This document shows positions 1-7,946 of a stretch of 64,000 nucleotides of DNA, one piece after another; position 1 is the first letter of the stretch, and each line of letters begins with the position of its first letter. Origin of the DNA: Opitutaceae bacterium (GTDB taxonomy: Bacteria; Verrucomicrobiota; Verrucomicrobiia; Opitutales; Opitutaceae); NCBI GenBank assembly GCA_028280945.1, contig JANQKV010000033.1, positions 1-64,000 of the forward strand. Direction: 5' to 3'. A model generated the notes under the pieces. It was not told the DNA's origin, searched no databases, and worked only from the letters and a program-made list of their open reading frames with translations. Both the position numbers and the translations under genes were made by a program.

Positions 1-96
1 AGCCCCGGGTTGTATACCGTGGAACTGAGCAGTGCCGACCAGTCGGCCGGCACCGCCCTGATTGAAGTCTACGAAATCCCTGACTCGGTAGAATAA
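1..96 (+). CDS. C-terminal end of a secreted module protein (5' truncated)
   Basis: Only the last 31 codons lie in the window, read from base 1 to the TAA at 94-96. They translate to a tail with a G-L-Y-T-V motif followed by A-L-I-E-V-Y. The same pattern ends the two large secreted proteins at 3471-6617 and 38734-41271 (G-I-Y-T-A then L-I-E-I-Y, and G-A-Y-T-M then L-L-E-I-Y). I therefore infer that this is the end of another protein carrying the same roughly 140-residue C-terminal module. The rest of the protein is outside the window, so its overall function cannot be given. Confidence 0.7.
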   Translation, partial: SPGLYTVELSSADQSAGTALIEVYEIPDSVE

Positions 97-189
97 TACG
101 CTTGAACCAGGGAACCGCGGCGAGTGCCGTGCCTGCCCAAAGCCCCGGTATATACCGGGGCTGCCTTTCATGCTACTGAACTCCACAAC

Positions 190-867
190 ATGAAACTCCT
201 CCTTTGGGATATCGACGGCACGCTGCTTTCGACCGGCGGAGCCGGAATGCGAGCCCTTGAGTCGGCAGTCGCCGCCGAGTTCAATCTGCCGCGTCACATT
301 GATCTCGGACAAATCGATTGGGCCGGCCGCACGGATGGTTGGATAGCAGAGCTCATCTGTGACCGGATCGGCGTTCCCCATACCCCGGAAAACACCGACC
401 GGTTGCTGTCAGCATATGTCGCCTTGCTACCGAGCCATTTGGAAGAGACCACGGAGGTTCTACCAGGTGTGCGAGAGATTCTGGAGGCAGCTCATCAGCA
501 TCCCGATGTGCAGCAGGGATTGTTGACCGGCAACATGGAGGTCGGGGCACGCACCAAGCTCGGTTACTTTGATCTCTGGGACTACTTCCCTTTCGGGGCA
601 TTTGCCGACGACAGTTCCCAAAGGAACGACCTGGGACCACACGCCCTGCGCCGTGCCATCGCCCATACCGGACACACCTTCGAACCGGCCAATGTTTGGA
701 TTATCGGCGATACCCCACACGACATTGCATGCGGCAAGGTCATCGGCGCAAAAACGATGGCCGTAAGCACGGGCCACCATACGACGGATCAATTGGCGTC
801 TCATAAACCGGACGCGCTCGTCCGCGATTTGGCAAATTCAGCAAAATTCTGGCAGATAATTGGATAA
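190..867 (+). CDS. HAD-superfamily phosphatase, phosphoglycolate phosphatase-like
   Basis: A 225-residue cytoplasmic hydrolase of the haloacid dehalogenase superfamily. Motif I is near the N-terminus (D-I-D-G-T-L, with the nucleophile and acid/base aspartates), motif II is the threonine of L-L-T-G-N, and motif IV is I-G-D-T-P-H-D near residue 175. A cap region lies between motifs I and II. Length and motif order fit the phosphoglycolate phosphatase/beta-phosphoglucomutase-like group, but substrate cannot be read from sequence. An in-frame ATG at 124 would add 22 residues with no HAD character; I chose 190 because motif I then falls at the normal distance from the start. It appears monocistronic. 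Confidence 0.8.
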   Translation: MKLLLWDIDGTLLSTGGAGMRALESAVAAEFNLPRHIDLGQIDWAGRTDGWIAELICDRIGVPHTPENTDRLLSAYVALLPSHLEETTEVLPGVREILEAAHQHPDVQQGLLTGNMEVGARTKLGYFDLWDYFPFGAFADDSSQRNDLGPHALRRAIAHTGHTFEPANVWIIGDTPHDIACGKVIGAKTMAVSTGHHTTDQLASHKPDALVRDLANSAKFWQIIG

Positions 868-882
868 ATCCGTCGTAAATCC

Positions 883-904
883 TGCCACACCTCATTTTGT
901 GGCA
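883..904. other. Stem-loop downstream of the HAD phosphatase gene
   Basis: A perfect 7-bp inverted repeat (TGCCACA / TGTGGCA) with an 8-base loop begins 15 bases after the stop codon at 867. It is followed by A residues rather than T residues on the + strand, so it is not a typical Rho-independent terminator. It may act as a 3'-end stabilising hairpin, or be coincidental. Confidence 0.3.
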
Positions 905-981
905 AAAAGGTTACGGGTTTCGCACGTAAGCTGCTCAGGTGGAGTCCCGGACCTACCCTCCTGCGCATTGGCCCTGCCTAC

Positions 982-2295
982 ATGAGTTCAAACACATCTT
1001 CCATCGAATCTGCTTCCCGGGCGGAGAGCCTCGAAAGCAAGGCCCTCCACATCCTGCGGGCCAATGAATGGGGCGACTATACCCTGCCTACCAAGGGACT
1101 CTATCCGTATCAGTGGAATTGGGACTCGATGTTCGTGGCGCTTGGGTTCGCCGAGTTCGATGTAGATCGCGCGTGGACCGAAATCGAATCTCTGTTCGAA
1201 GGTCAGTGGGCCAACGGCATGGCGGCACATATTGTTTTCCGACGTGACGACCCGAGTTATTTCCCCGGGCCATCGATTTGGAAATCCAACCACAGTGTGC
1301 CGACTTCCGGGTGTTCCCAGCCTCCCGTCGCGGCGACGGTGGTTCGAGACCTCTATGAAAAAAATCCGCAGCAAGGCCGGGAGAGACTGGTTGAGTTGTT
1401 TCCCAAGTTGATGAGCTGGCATCGGTGGTTTCACACGATGCGGGTGGTTTCCGGTGGCGCGGCGATCGCGATCACCCATCCCTGGGAGTCGGGCCGCGAC
1501 AATTCGCCCGACTGGGATGAGGCGTTGGCCAACGTCGACCCATCCGGTATCGCCCCCTACGAGCGCAAGGATCTGGGACACGTCGACCCGACCATGCGCC
1601 CGACCGACGCACAATACGATCGCTACCTGAAGTTGGTCGAATTTGGCCGGGACTGCGGGTGGGATCATGCGCACATCACCCGCGAGGGTCCGTTCGCGGT
1701 GGCGGATCCCGGCATCACCTTCATTCTTATGCGGGCCGATCGGGACCTGCGCTACCTGGCCGAGGTGCTGCAAAAGCACGCAGCTGTTCGCGAAATCGAC
1801 GGTTGGCTCACTCAGGCCCGCGCCGCCGCACGCTTTTTGTGGTGCCCGGAGCTCGGTGCCTATGCAGCCCGCGATTTGCGCACCGGCAAATTCGCCGAGG
1901 GTGTATCCAGCGTTGCCTTCCTGTCTTACTACGCTGGCATCGCCGCTTCCCGGCGGGACGCCAAGCTGCAAAAAACCCTCGATCGTATGCTCGCGGCGGC
2001 GCCGTTTGGCATTCCGAGTTTTGACCCCGCCCACGAGAAGTTTGACTCGAAACGCTACTGGCGGGGGCCGAGTTGGGCGATCATCAACTTCCTGGTGGCG
2101 CGTGGCCTGGCGGAGTTTGGCTTCGCCATGAAGTCCGAACGCATTCGCCAGGCCACGCGGGCCATGATTCAGAAATCCGGTTTCTACGAATACTTCGACC
2201 CGTTTACGGGAGAAGGCTACGGCGGCAACAATTTCACTTGGACCGCCGCGATCTGGCTCGCCTGGGCATCCCCCGAAACCGACCCCGATGAGTAG
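982..2295 (+). CDS. GH63-like (alpha/alpha)6 glycoside hydrolase, possibly glucosyl-/mannosylglycerate hydrolase
   Basis: A 437-residue protein without a signal peptide, so probably cytoplasmic. Residues 41-50 (YPYQWNWDSM) and the H-P-W-E-S-G-R-D-N-S-P stretch around residues 167-176 match the GH63/trehalase-like barrel family that includes bacterial mannosylglycerate and glucosylglycerate hydrolases. D173 is a candidate general acid. E411, in F-T-G-E-G-Y-G-G before F-T-W-T-A-A, is a candidate base; both assignments come from family memory, not an alignment. Hydrolysis of a compatible-solute glycoside is the likely role; another alpha-glucosidase activity is possible. The GH63-type fold assignment is firm, the substrate is not. 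Confidence 0.75.
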   Translation: MSSNTSSIESASRAESLESKALHILRANEWGDYTLPTKGLYPYQWNWDSMFVALGFAEFDVDRAWTEIESLFEGQWANGMAAHIVFRRDDPSYFPGPSIWKSNHSVPTSGCSQPPVAATVVRDLYEKNPQQGRERLVELFPKLMSWHRWFHTMRVVSGGAAIAITHPWESGRDNSPDWDEALANVDPSGIAPYERKDLGHVDPTMRPTDAQYDRYLKLVEFGRDCGWDHAHITREGPFAVADPGITFILMRADRDLRYLAEVLQKHAAVREIDGWLTQARAAARFLWCPELGAYAARDLRTGKFAEGVSSVAFLSYYAGIAASRRDAKLQKTLDRMLAAAPFGIPSFDPAHEKFDSKRYWRGPSWAIINFLVARGLAEFGFAMKSERIRQATRAMIQKSGFYEYFDPFTGEGYGGNNFTWTAAIWLAWASPETDPDE

Positions 2296-2361
2296 CCGAA
2301 GCCGACCAACGGTGGTGGCCCGCGCTCCCGCGTTGGAAAATCACCAATCTAACGGAGCGGG

Positions 2362-3306
2362 TCAGCGCAATCGCTTGACGATTCTGGTGTCCGGGTAAAA
2401 AGCCTGCCACGCAAACCAGTAGGACCAAACCGAGGGAATGACTTCGCCGGACCGGGTTTTCACCTGAAAAAGCCGACTACTCTGATCGTAGCTGATCTCA
2501 ATCTGCTCAGCAGCCACCCAGTCTTGAAATGTGCCCGTCTTGAGACCGTCGACGCGGTAAGCCCGGGCGTGACCGTTGCGCACCAGGCCAATTATCCGTG
2601 CCTTGCGTGGCAGGTCCGACCGGGTGCCCTCCACCTCAAACACCGGATCAGGGCTACGATGGTAGCCGTCGTAGGGAGACTGATGATACGTGCGGCGAAA
2701 TCCCGTGTCGGTTGAAAGCACTTGCCCAGCGGGGTAACGCTCGCGCCATGATTTCCAGGTCATTTGCTCGGACGAGAGCCATTCGAGTTGTCGTCCGGCG
2801 AATTTACCCGAGACGGCCCGCCGTCCCAGCTGGGACCACAATCCCATTGACTCGCGGTCATACATCAGGACGGCACTGTTTTGCAGGAGTCCCGAAACCC
2901 CAAACTCCACTCGCCCGTTCCGGGCTCCGGGAATCTCCCGCGAAAACACCATGCCGGTGAGACACAGCGGACAATAAGTGACCGCAATCGCACGTCCATC
3001 GACGATGTCATTGACGATCTCATGCCAGGTCAGAATCCGCAGCGGATAAGCCCGGGCGGAGTCTCCCTCCCGGACTGACATGACCATATCACTACCCGAT
3101 AAAAACCGGTTGGCCTGCTCAACCGCCACAAACTTCGGGTGGTCGATCGAGGGAATCGCATCGATGGCCACCCCACCGCTTTTGATCTCACTGCGGGATA
3201 TCTGCAGGTTGCTCAAATCGATTTCCCGTTCTGCGCCCGAGACCAAGTTTACGCTAATCCCGATAAGAAGAACCAACCTACCCAACTCCCACTTCGCATT
3301 GATCAT
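2362..3306 (-). CDS. DUF3179 domain-containing exported protein
   Basis: A 314-residue protein of the DUF3179 family, whose biochemical function is not known to me. The hallmark T-Y-C-P-L-C segment (two cysteines), the downstream W-S-Q-L-G-R-R-A-V-S-G motif and the Y-x-x-S-P-Y-x-x-Y region are present. The first 24 residues form a signal peptide (K-W-E-L-G-R then a hydrophobic run ending S-G-A), so the protein is exported. An upstream in-frame ATG at 3363 would place 19 non-hydrophobic residues before the signal peptide, so 3306 was chosen. It is divergent from the large secreted gene at 3471 and convergent with the GH63-like gene. Confidence 0.8.
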   Translation of the reverse strand: MINAKWELGRLVLLIGISVNLVSGAEREIDLSNLQISRSEIKSGGVAIDAIPSIDHPKFVAVEQANRFLSGSDMVMSVREGDSARAYPLRILTWHEIVNDIVDGRAIAVTYCPLCLTGMVFSREIPGARNGRVEFGVSGLLQNSAVLMYDRESMGLWSQLGRRAVSGKFAGRQLEWLSSEQMTWKSWRERYPAGQVLSTDTGFRRTYHQSPYDGYHRSPDPVFEVEGTRSDLPRKARIIGLVRNGHARAYRVDGLKTGTFQDWVAAEQIEISYDQSSRLFQVKTRSGEVIPSVWSYWFAWQAFYPDTRIVKRLR

Positions 3307-3470
3307 GGGTATGTGATCCCCGGGCCACCTGATTTCTTCCCCGGATGCCGTGAGACATTCCAAGTTCCAGAAACCGAGTGGGTTGGATAGCGGATGCGCA
3401 GCGCCGGATTGTCGAGTCGGGTATGAAAACCGCCGGTTCAGGAACCATCTTCTTGTCCACGACCTCCAAA

Positions 3471-6400
3471 ATGTGGTCTCGTCTTCTCAAACTCACATCA
3501 ATGGTGCTCCTTTGTCTTGGAGTGACCGAGGCACCCGGCCAGATCGCATTCAAACGGGAAGTTGCGATCGGACACGGATACAACTCCCGGGTGGCCGCCA
3601 ACTCAGAGACGTTTGTACGGGTAGGCAAAGCTGGCTTTGCCACCACGTCCTCCGATGGGCTCGTCTGGCAAAACCGCGACGCCGGAACGTATGAGTCCTT
3701 CAACGCACTCTACGTATTGGATGATCGATTTGTCGCCGGGGGTGAAGCCGGCACGATATTCACGTCGGAGGATGGCGTAAAATGGACACCCCGACTGGCC
3801 GGAATGAGTGAAGTGGCCGGTATGAAGGACGGCTTTCTCCACGTCGAATCCTCCGGCTATCCGGTCCACCTGTTGCGAACCCAAGACGGTCTGACATGGA
3901 CTAAAGTCACCGAAAGGCCCACGGATATCTCGGAGTCGCTCGGCTATTATGCCGAGTTGGGTGACATCACGTTGCACGGATGGTCGAGACAAGTTGCCGG
4001 TAGCGACAGCGAGAGCACTCAACAAGTCATCACTCAATCGCCGATCTTCCACCCCGTGTTTTCAAACCATCCCATCGGAGGGTCGATTGCCTTCGGCAAC
4101 GATACCTGGATTTCCAACAATGGATATTTCTCCATGGACGGAGTGGCATGGGAACCAATGAGCGTTCGTGAACAATTCGAGTCTCGTCCATTCAGTGGAG
4201 TAAGCATCGCGGGTGAACGGTTCTTTTTTTTCGACAACCATCAATTCAACGAGGGAGGCCGGGAACTGTGGACTTGGAAAGCCGGAGCTGAATTTGAACT
4301 CGCAACAAGATTCGAAGCGTCCGTGGAACCGCACGCCGCCTACGCAAACGGCGTCTATCTGTTCATCGAATCACGGTCCGGTGCCATTTACCGCTCGCTC
4401 GACGCCTTGACTTGGAATCGTCACGAGAGCGTTCTCAGCGCCGAGAACCTGGGGGTGGCGCCAAATATTCCGATAGCAACCCGGAAGATCGTCTCGTATG
4501 GCGACGGCTTCCTGCTGCTCTTGGGCGGCGCGGGTTTATTTACGTCCACCGACGGCCTGAATTGGTCGGCAGTGGCCGCGGATTTCGGCGAAACCGGATT
4601 CCCCACCCACTTGTCCTTTTCCGGCGAAGTGCTGGTCGCCCATCACAGTCATCGAATCTGGATCTCGACCGATACCCGGCAGTGGGAAGAAGTGTCGGGG
4701 GCCCCGTTGAGCAGTGTGGACGCGGCAACCTATTCAGGTTCCCACCTCATAGTGATTGGGACAAGTTGGGACACGGGTGGATTACGCCACATGGCCGCCC
4801 GCGACGACGGCGGTAATTGGACTCGAGCAGTTTTAGCCACAAACGAACGGATCTTGGATCTGGTTACGGGCAACGGATTCACTCTCGCGGTTTTTGAAGA
4901 CGATATTTGGTCAGCGCGGGATGGTGTAGGTCCCGTGATAACGTCAACCGGACCGACTGACGTGGAGGTTTTTCAGAACCAACTCCTAACTCTCTCCGCG
5001 CAAATTACATCTCCCCTTCCAACCTCCGTGCAATGGGCCCGGGGAAGCTTGAATCTCGGCGGAGCCACGCAAAATCCCCTGCAATGGACATTCGACGAGA
5101 ATACTGGGACGGTAAATACCTCGCTCGTTGCCAAGGTCGATGATGGTGAACACCTCACGTCGTTGGTTTACCAGCTGACGGTTCACCCCAACGTGCCACC
5201 CGTCATTTCTGAAGAAGGAATAAGTGTGCATTACCGACCAAATGAAGCTGGTGGACTTGATCAGGAAATGAGGGCGTCCGTCTTTGGAGCAGCCCTCACC
5301 TACCAATGGGTTCTGAACGGTCAGGGTATCGTGGCCGAGTCCGAGACTCTCACTGTTCCCATTAACTCATATAGCTTGGGCAATCGTTATCAGCTCAAGG
5401 TCACCAATGCTGCCGGAAGCGTCTCGAGTGAGAACATCGTAATCGCTGAACCCGAACTTACCGCTTCCGAAATAGATCTCCGGGGGCCCTTCCCTCCGTT
5501 TTTTATGAGTGTGGGAGCAACTGGCGCATGGGGATATCAATGGCGTCGCAACGGTGTGCCCATTCCGGGAGCAAACCATTCCTCGCTCTCAACAGTCGAT
5601 AGCAGGCCCGGCCACTACGAGCCAATTCCTTCCGGGTTTTACGATGTATTGATTTTCAATCACCGGGAAACAATCAGGCGCGGTCCCTTCCGCTATGAGA
5701 GGCACGGCGATGAACCGCTCCCCGGGACAATCCCTGACTACCCATGGTCGCCCCTTCAACCGGCTCATTTGAGCAACCTTTCCGTTCGGACTGAGGCTGG
5801 ATCGGGAGACGCCGCACTCGTGCCGGGCTTTGTGGTCAACGGCAAGGCGATCACCGCCCCCGAAAAGAACGCGGCCATGCTCATTCGGGCAATCGGGCCC
5901 AGCTTGGAGGATCACGGTGTCGAAAATGCCATGAGTAATCCCCGTCTGCAGGTTTGGGATCAGGACAACAACCTGATCGGACAAAACTTCAATTGGTCAG
6001 ACTCAACCAGCGACCTGGCCGAGGCGTTTGAAACCGTGGGAGCGTTTACGCTCGATTCGGATAGTATGGATTCGGCGTTGATTCACGAAATTTCGACCAC
6101 TTTGGGATCTACCATCCTGACAGCCAACGCCGCCAATACGGATGCGACCAGCGGAGAGGTGTTGGTCGAACTCTACCTGTTGCCCAAGGGCAATGGCAGT
6201 CATCTGAGCAATCTATCCGCTCGGGCATCAATCAAACCCGAGCGCCCCCTCATCGCTGGGTTCGTACTGGAGGGCGGTGGCAGTCAAAATCTTATGATCC
6301 GGGCCGTTGGGCCGGGACTTGCGGATTTCGGAATTGATAATCACGCGGAGGCCCCCCGGCTGTCGCTCCTCGATGCCAACGGCAACGTGATTACGGAAGG

Positions 6401-6617
6401 CCAAGACGGCTATCCTTACATCGAGAACGTCGAAACGGCAGTCGGGGCCTTTCCCCTCATGCCAACTTCCGCCAATGATGTCGTGCATGTAAGCCTCCCG
6501 GCGGGGATTTACACTGCACGGGTGGAGGACGAGGTCGGCGGCATTGTGTTGATTGAAATCTATCTGGTCCCAAAGCACATCTACACCCCTCTCGTTACTC
6601 CGGCCGAAAAAAAATAG
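3471..6617 (+). CDS. Large secreted beta-propeller/Ig-like protein with two C-terminal modules
   Basis: A 1048-residue secreted protein, starting at the ATG that gives a clean signal peptide (M-W-S-R-L-L-K-L then a hydrophobic run to A-P-G-Q). Residues about 25-480 contain many repeats of the type D-G-x-x-W followed by a short hydrophobic strand, as in BNR/photosystem-assembly-type beta-propellers. Residues about 480-720 look like Ig-like domains (V-Q-W-A-R-G, Y-Q-W-V-L-N-G, Y-Q-W-R-R-N-G). Two tandem copies of a C-terminal module follow at about 766-905 and 911-1043, each with an L-x-N-L-S opening, an I-R-A-x-G-P core and a closing E-x-Y. There is no PEP-CTERM tail. Its partner is unknown; an adhesion or surface role is inference. 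Confidence 0.75.
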   Translation: MWSRLLKLTSMVLLCLGVTEAPGQIAFKREVAIGHGYNSRVAANSETFVRVGKAGFATTSSDGLVWQNRDAGTYESFNALYVLDDRFVAGGEAGTIFTSEDGVKWTPRLAGMSEVAGMKDGFLHVESSGYPVHLLRTQDGLTWTKVTERPTDISESLGYYAELGDITLHGWSRQVAGSDSESTQQVITQSPIFHPVFSNHPIGGSIAFGNDTWISNNGYFSMDGVAWEPMSVREQFESRPFSGVSIAGERFFFFDNHQFNEGGRELWTWKAGAEFELATRFEASVEPHAAYANGVYLFIESRSGAIYRSLDALTWNRHESVLSAENLGVAPNIPIATRKIVSYGDGFLLLLGGAGLFTSTDGLNWSAVAADFGETGFPTHLSFSGEVLVAHHSHRIWISTDTRQWEEVSGAPLSSVDAATYSGSHLIVIGTSWDTGGLRHMAARDDGGNWTRAVLATNERILDLVTGNGFTLAVFEDDIWSARDGVGPVITSTGPTDVEVFQNQLLTLSAQITSPLPTSVQWARGSLNLGGATQNPLQWTFDENTGTVNTSLVAKVDDGEHLTSLVYQLTVHPNVPPVISEEGISVHYRPNEAGGLDQEMRASVFGAALTYQWVLNGQGIVAESETLTVPINSYSLGNRYQLKVTNAAGSVSSENIVIAEPELTASEIDLRGPFPPFFMSVGATGAWGYQWRRNGVPIPGANHSSLSTVDSRPGHYEPIPSGFYDVLIFNHRETIRRGPFRYERHGDEPLPGTIPDYPWSPLQPAHLSNLSVRTEAGSGDAALVPGFVVNGKAITAPEKNAAMLIRAIGPSLEDHGVENAMSNPRLQVWDQDNNLIGQNFNWSDSTSDLAEAFETVGAFTLDSDSMDSALIHEISTTLGSTILTANAANTDATSGEVLVELYLLPKGNGSHLSNLSARASIKPERPLIAGFVLEGGGSQNLMIRAVGPGLADFGIDNHAEAPRLSLLDANGNVITEGQDGYPYIENVETAVGAFPLMPTSANDVVHVSLPAGIYTARVEDEVGGIVLIEIYLVPKHIYTPLVTPAEKK

Positions 6618-6673
6618 CAGGCTCAGCAAACGGGCGAACGACCGCACATTTGACGCACTTTTTCGTGTCATTC

Positions 6674-6700
6674 GCCGAAAGCATCGTTTCTGCTTTCGGC
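6674..6700 (+). promoter_or_regulatory. 10-bp perfect stem-loop directly upstream of rpiB
   Basis: GCCGAAAGCA and TGCTTTCGGC form a perfect 10-bp stem with a 7-base loop that ends 4 bases before the rpiB ATG at 6705. In mRNA it would cover the ribosome-loading region. It is 57 bases downstream of the stop at 6617, so it could also help end the upstream transcript, but it has no T-tract. Confidence 0.45.
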
Positions 6701-6704
6701 TAAC

Positions 6705-7148
6705 ATGTCGCAGAAATTCTCCATTGCCATCGGTTCCGATCACGCGGGTTTCACCTACAAAGGAAAGATCATCGAAATGCTTTTGGCCGAGGGTCACACG
6801 GTGAAAGACATGGGAACTTATTCCGCGGAATCCTGCGACTATCCTGATTTTATTTATCCGGTCGCCCGGGCGGTCGCCGCGGGCGACTATCAACGCGGCA
6901 TCGTTCTGGGGGGCTCGGGCAATGGTGAAGCCATCACGGCAAATCGTGTTCCCGGCATTCGCTGCGGCCTGTGCTGGAACGAGCAAACCGCCATCTGGAA
7001 CCGCTCCCACAACGATGGCAATGTGCTTTCCCTTGGGGAACGCACCGTGTCGCTGGAAGACGCACTGTATATCGTGAAAGTTTGGCTCGCCACCGAATTC
7101 GAAGGCGGCCGGCACATCCGCCGGATAGAAAAAATCGATCAAGGGTGA
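6705..7148 (+). CDS. rpiB: Ribose-5-phosphate isomerase B
   Basis: A 147-residue cytoplasmic RpiB/LacA/LacB-family enzyme that interconverts ribose 5-phosphate and ribulose 5-phosphate in the pentose phosphate pathway. The N-terminal G-S-D-H-A-G-F motif and the anion-binding G-G-S-G-N-G-E segment are clear. E. coli RpiB has a catalytic cysteine in the corresponding loop; here it is glycine, and a glutamate follows in G-N-G-E-A-I-T-A-N-R. That is the mycobacterial-type active site, in which glutamate is the base, so activity is expected. The start is fixed by the family N-terminus. No Shine-Dalgarno is visible; a strong stem-loop covers the bases before the ATG. Confidence 0.9.
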   Translation: MSQKFSIAIGSDHAGFTYKGKIIEMLLAEGHTVKDMGTYSAESCDYPDFIYPVARAVAAGDYQRGIVLGGSGNGEAITANRVPGIRCGLCWNEQTAIWNRSHNDGNVLSLGERTVSLEDALYIVKVWLATEFEGGRHIRRIEKIDQG

Positions 7149-7155
7149 GACCGCT

Positions 7156-7183
7156 TTGACCTCGGCGCCTCGAGATGTAGACT
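7156..7183 (+). promoter_or_regulatory. Candidate sigma70-type promoter for the UPF0173 gene
   Basis: TTGACC at 7156-7161 and TAGACT at 7178-7183 are separated by 16 bases, a plausible -35/-10 pair 20 bases before the ATG at 7203. It sits in the short gap after rpiB. Assigned by eye only. Confidence 0.35.
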
Positions 7184-7202
7184 GATCGCAAACCTGCTTC
7201 TC

Positions 7203-7886
7203 ATGAAAATCACATTCCTAGGTCACTCTTGCTTTCTCATCGAAACCTCCGGCCACCGGTTGCTGGTGGATCCGTTTCTGCGCGAAAACCCCGCCGCGGC
7301 GATCCCACCGGAAAACGTGCAGTGTGATCACATTCTCATCTCCCACGGTCACGAAGACCATACCGCGGATGCGGCGGAAATCGCCAAGGCCAACAATGCG
7401 ACGATCATCGCCAACTACGAGATTGCCCAATACTTTGGTGCGCAGGGCCTGACCACGCATGGACTCAACCCCGGGGGAGGATTCACCTTCCCCTTTGGCC
7501 GGGCGTCGCTCACTCCCGCCATCCATACGTCGAGCCTGAACGCCGGCGCCAACCCACTCTACATGGGCGTGGCCTGCGGCATTGTGATCGAAGCCGACGA
7601 CCGCCGAATCTATCACGCCGGTGATACGGCGCTCTTCAGCGACATGAAGCTCATCGGACGAGCCGGCCTGGACCTCGCAATTGTGCCAATCGGGGACAAC
7701 TTCACCATGGGCCCCGCGGATGCACTCGATGCCCTGGACCTGTTGCAGGCCAAACAGGCCATCCCCATGCATTACAACACATGGGAACTCATTGCCCAGG
7801 ACGCGCAGTCGTTCAGCGCATCGGCGACCGAACGGGGACACGCAGTCACCGCCCTCGCACCCGGCGAATCCCTGGTTTTACCCTGA
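7203..7886 (+). CDS. UPF0173 metal-dependent hydrolase (metallo-beta-lactamase fold)
   Basis: A 227-residue cytoplasmic protein of the UPF0173 branch of the metallo-beta-lactamase superfamily. The N-terminal G-H-S-C-F-L-I opening, the metal-binding S-H-G-H-E-D-H, the Y-H-A-G-D-T segment and a C-terminal M-H-Y-N-T-W histidine are all present, so the dinuclear metal site looks complete. Length (about 225 residues) is normal. The physiological substrate of this family is not known. It lies between rpiB and the E1 dehydrogenase gene on the same strand, with separate spacing on both sides, so an operon is possible but unproven. Confidence 0.85.
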   Translation: MKITFLGHSCFLIETSGHRLLVDPFLRENPAAAIPPENVQCDHILISHGHEDHTADAAEIAKANNATIIANYEIAQYFGAQGLTTHGLNPGGGFTFPFGRASLTPAIHTSSLNAGANPLYMGVACGIVIEADDRRIYHAGDTALFSDMKLIGRAGLDLAIVPIGDNFTMGPADALDALDLLQAKQAIPMHYNTWELIAQDAQSFSASATERGHAVTALAPGESLVLP

Positions 7887-7946
7887 ACACGTTGAAGGCG
7901 GGAGCAGGCTTGCCCGTCCGCACGTGACTCCCCAGCTTCAGGGCGC

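Noticed and set aside
883..904. Stem-loop after the HAD gene as an intrinsic terminator
   Set aside because: It has A residues, not T residues, after the stem on the + strand; kept only as a stem-loop with low confidence.
988..2034. Long open frame antisense to the GH63-like gene
   Set aside because: It is opposite a gene with clear GH63 motifs, contains no recognisable domain, and has low-complexity arginine/glycine-rich translation typical of GC-rich shadow frames.
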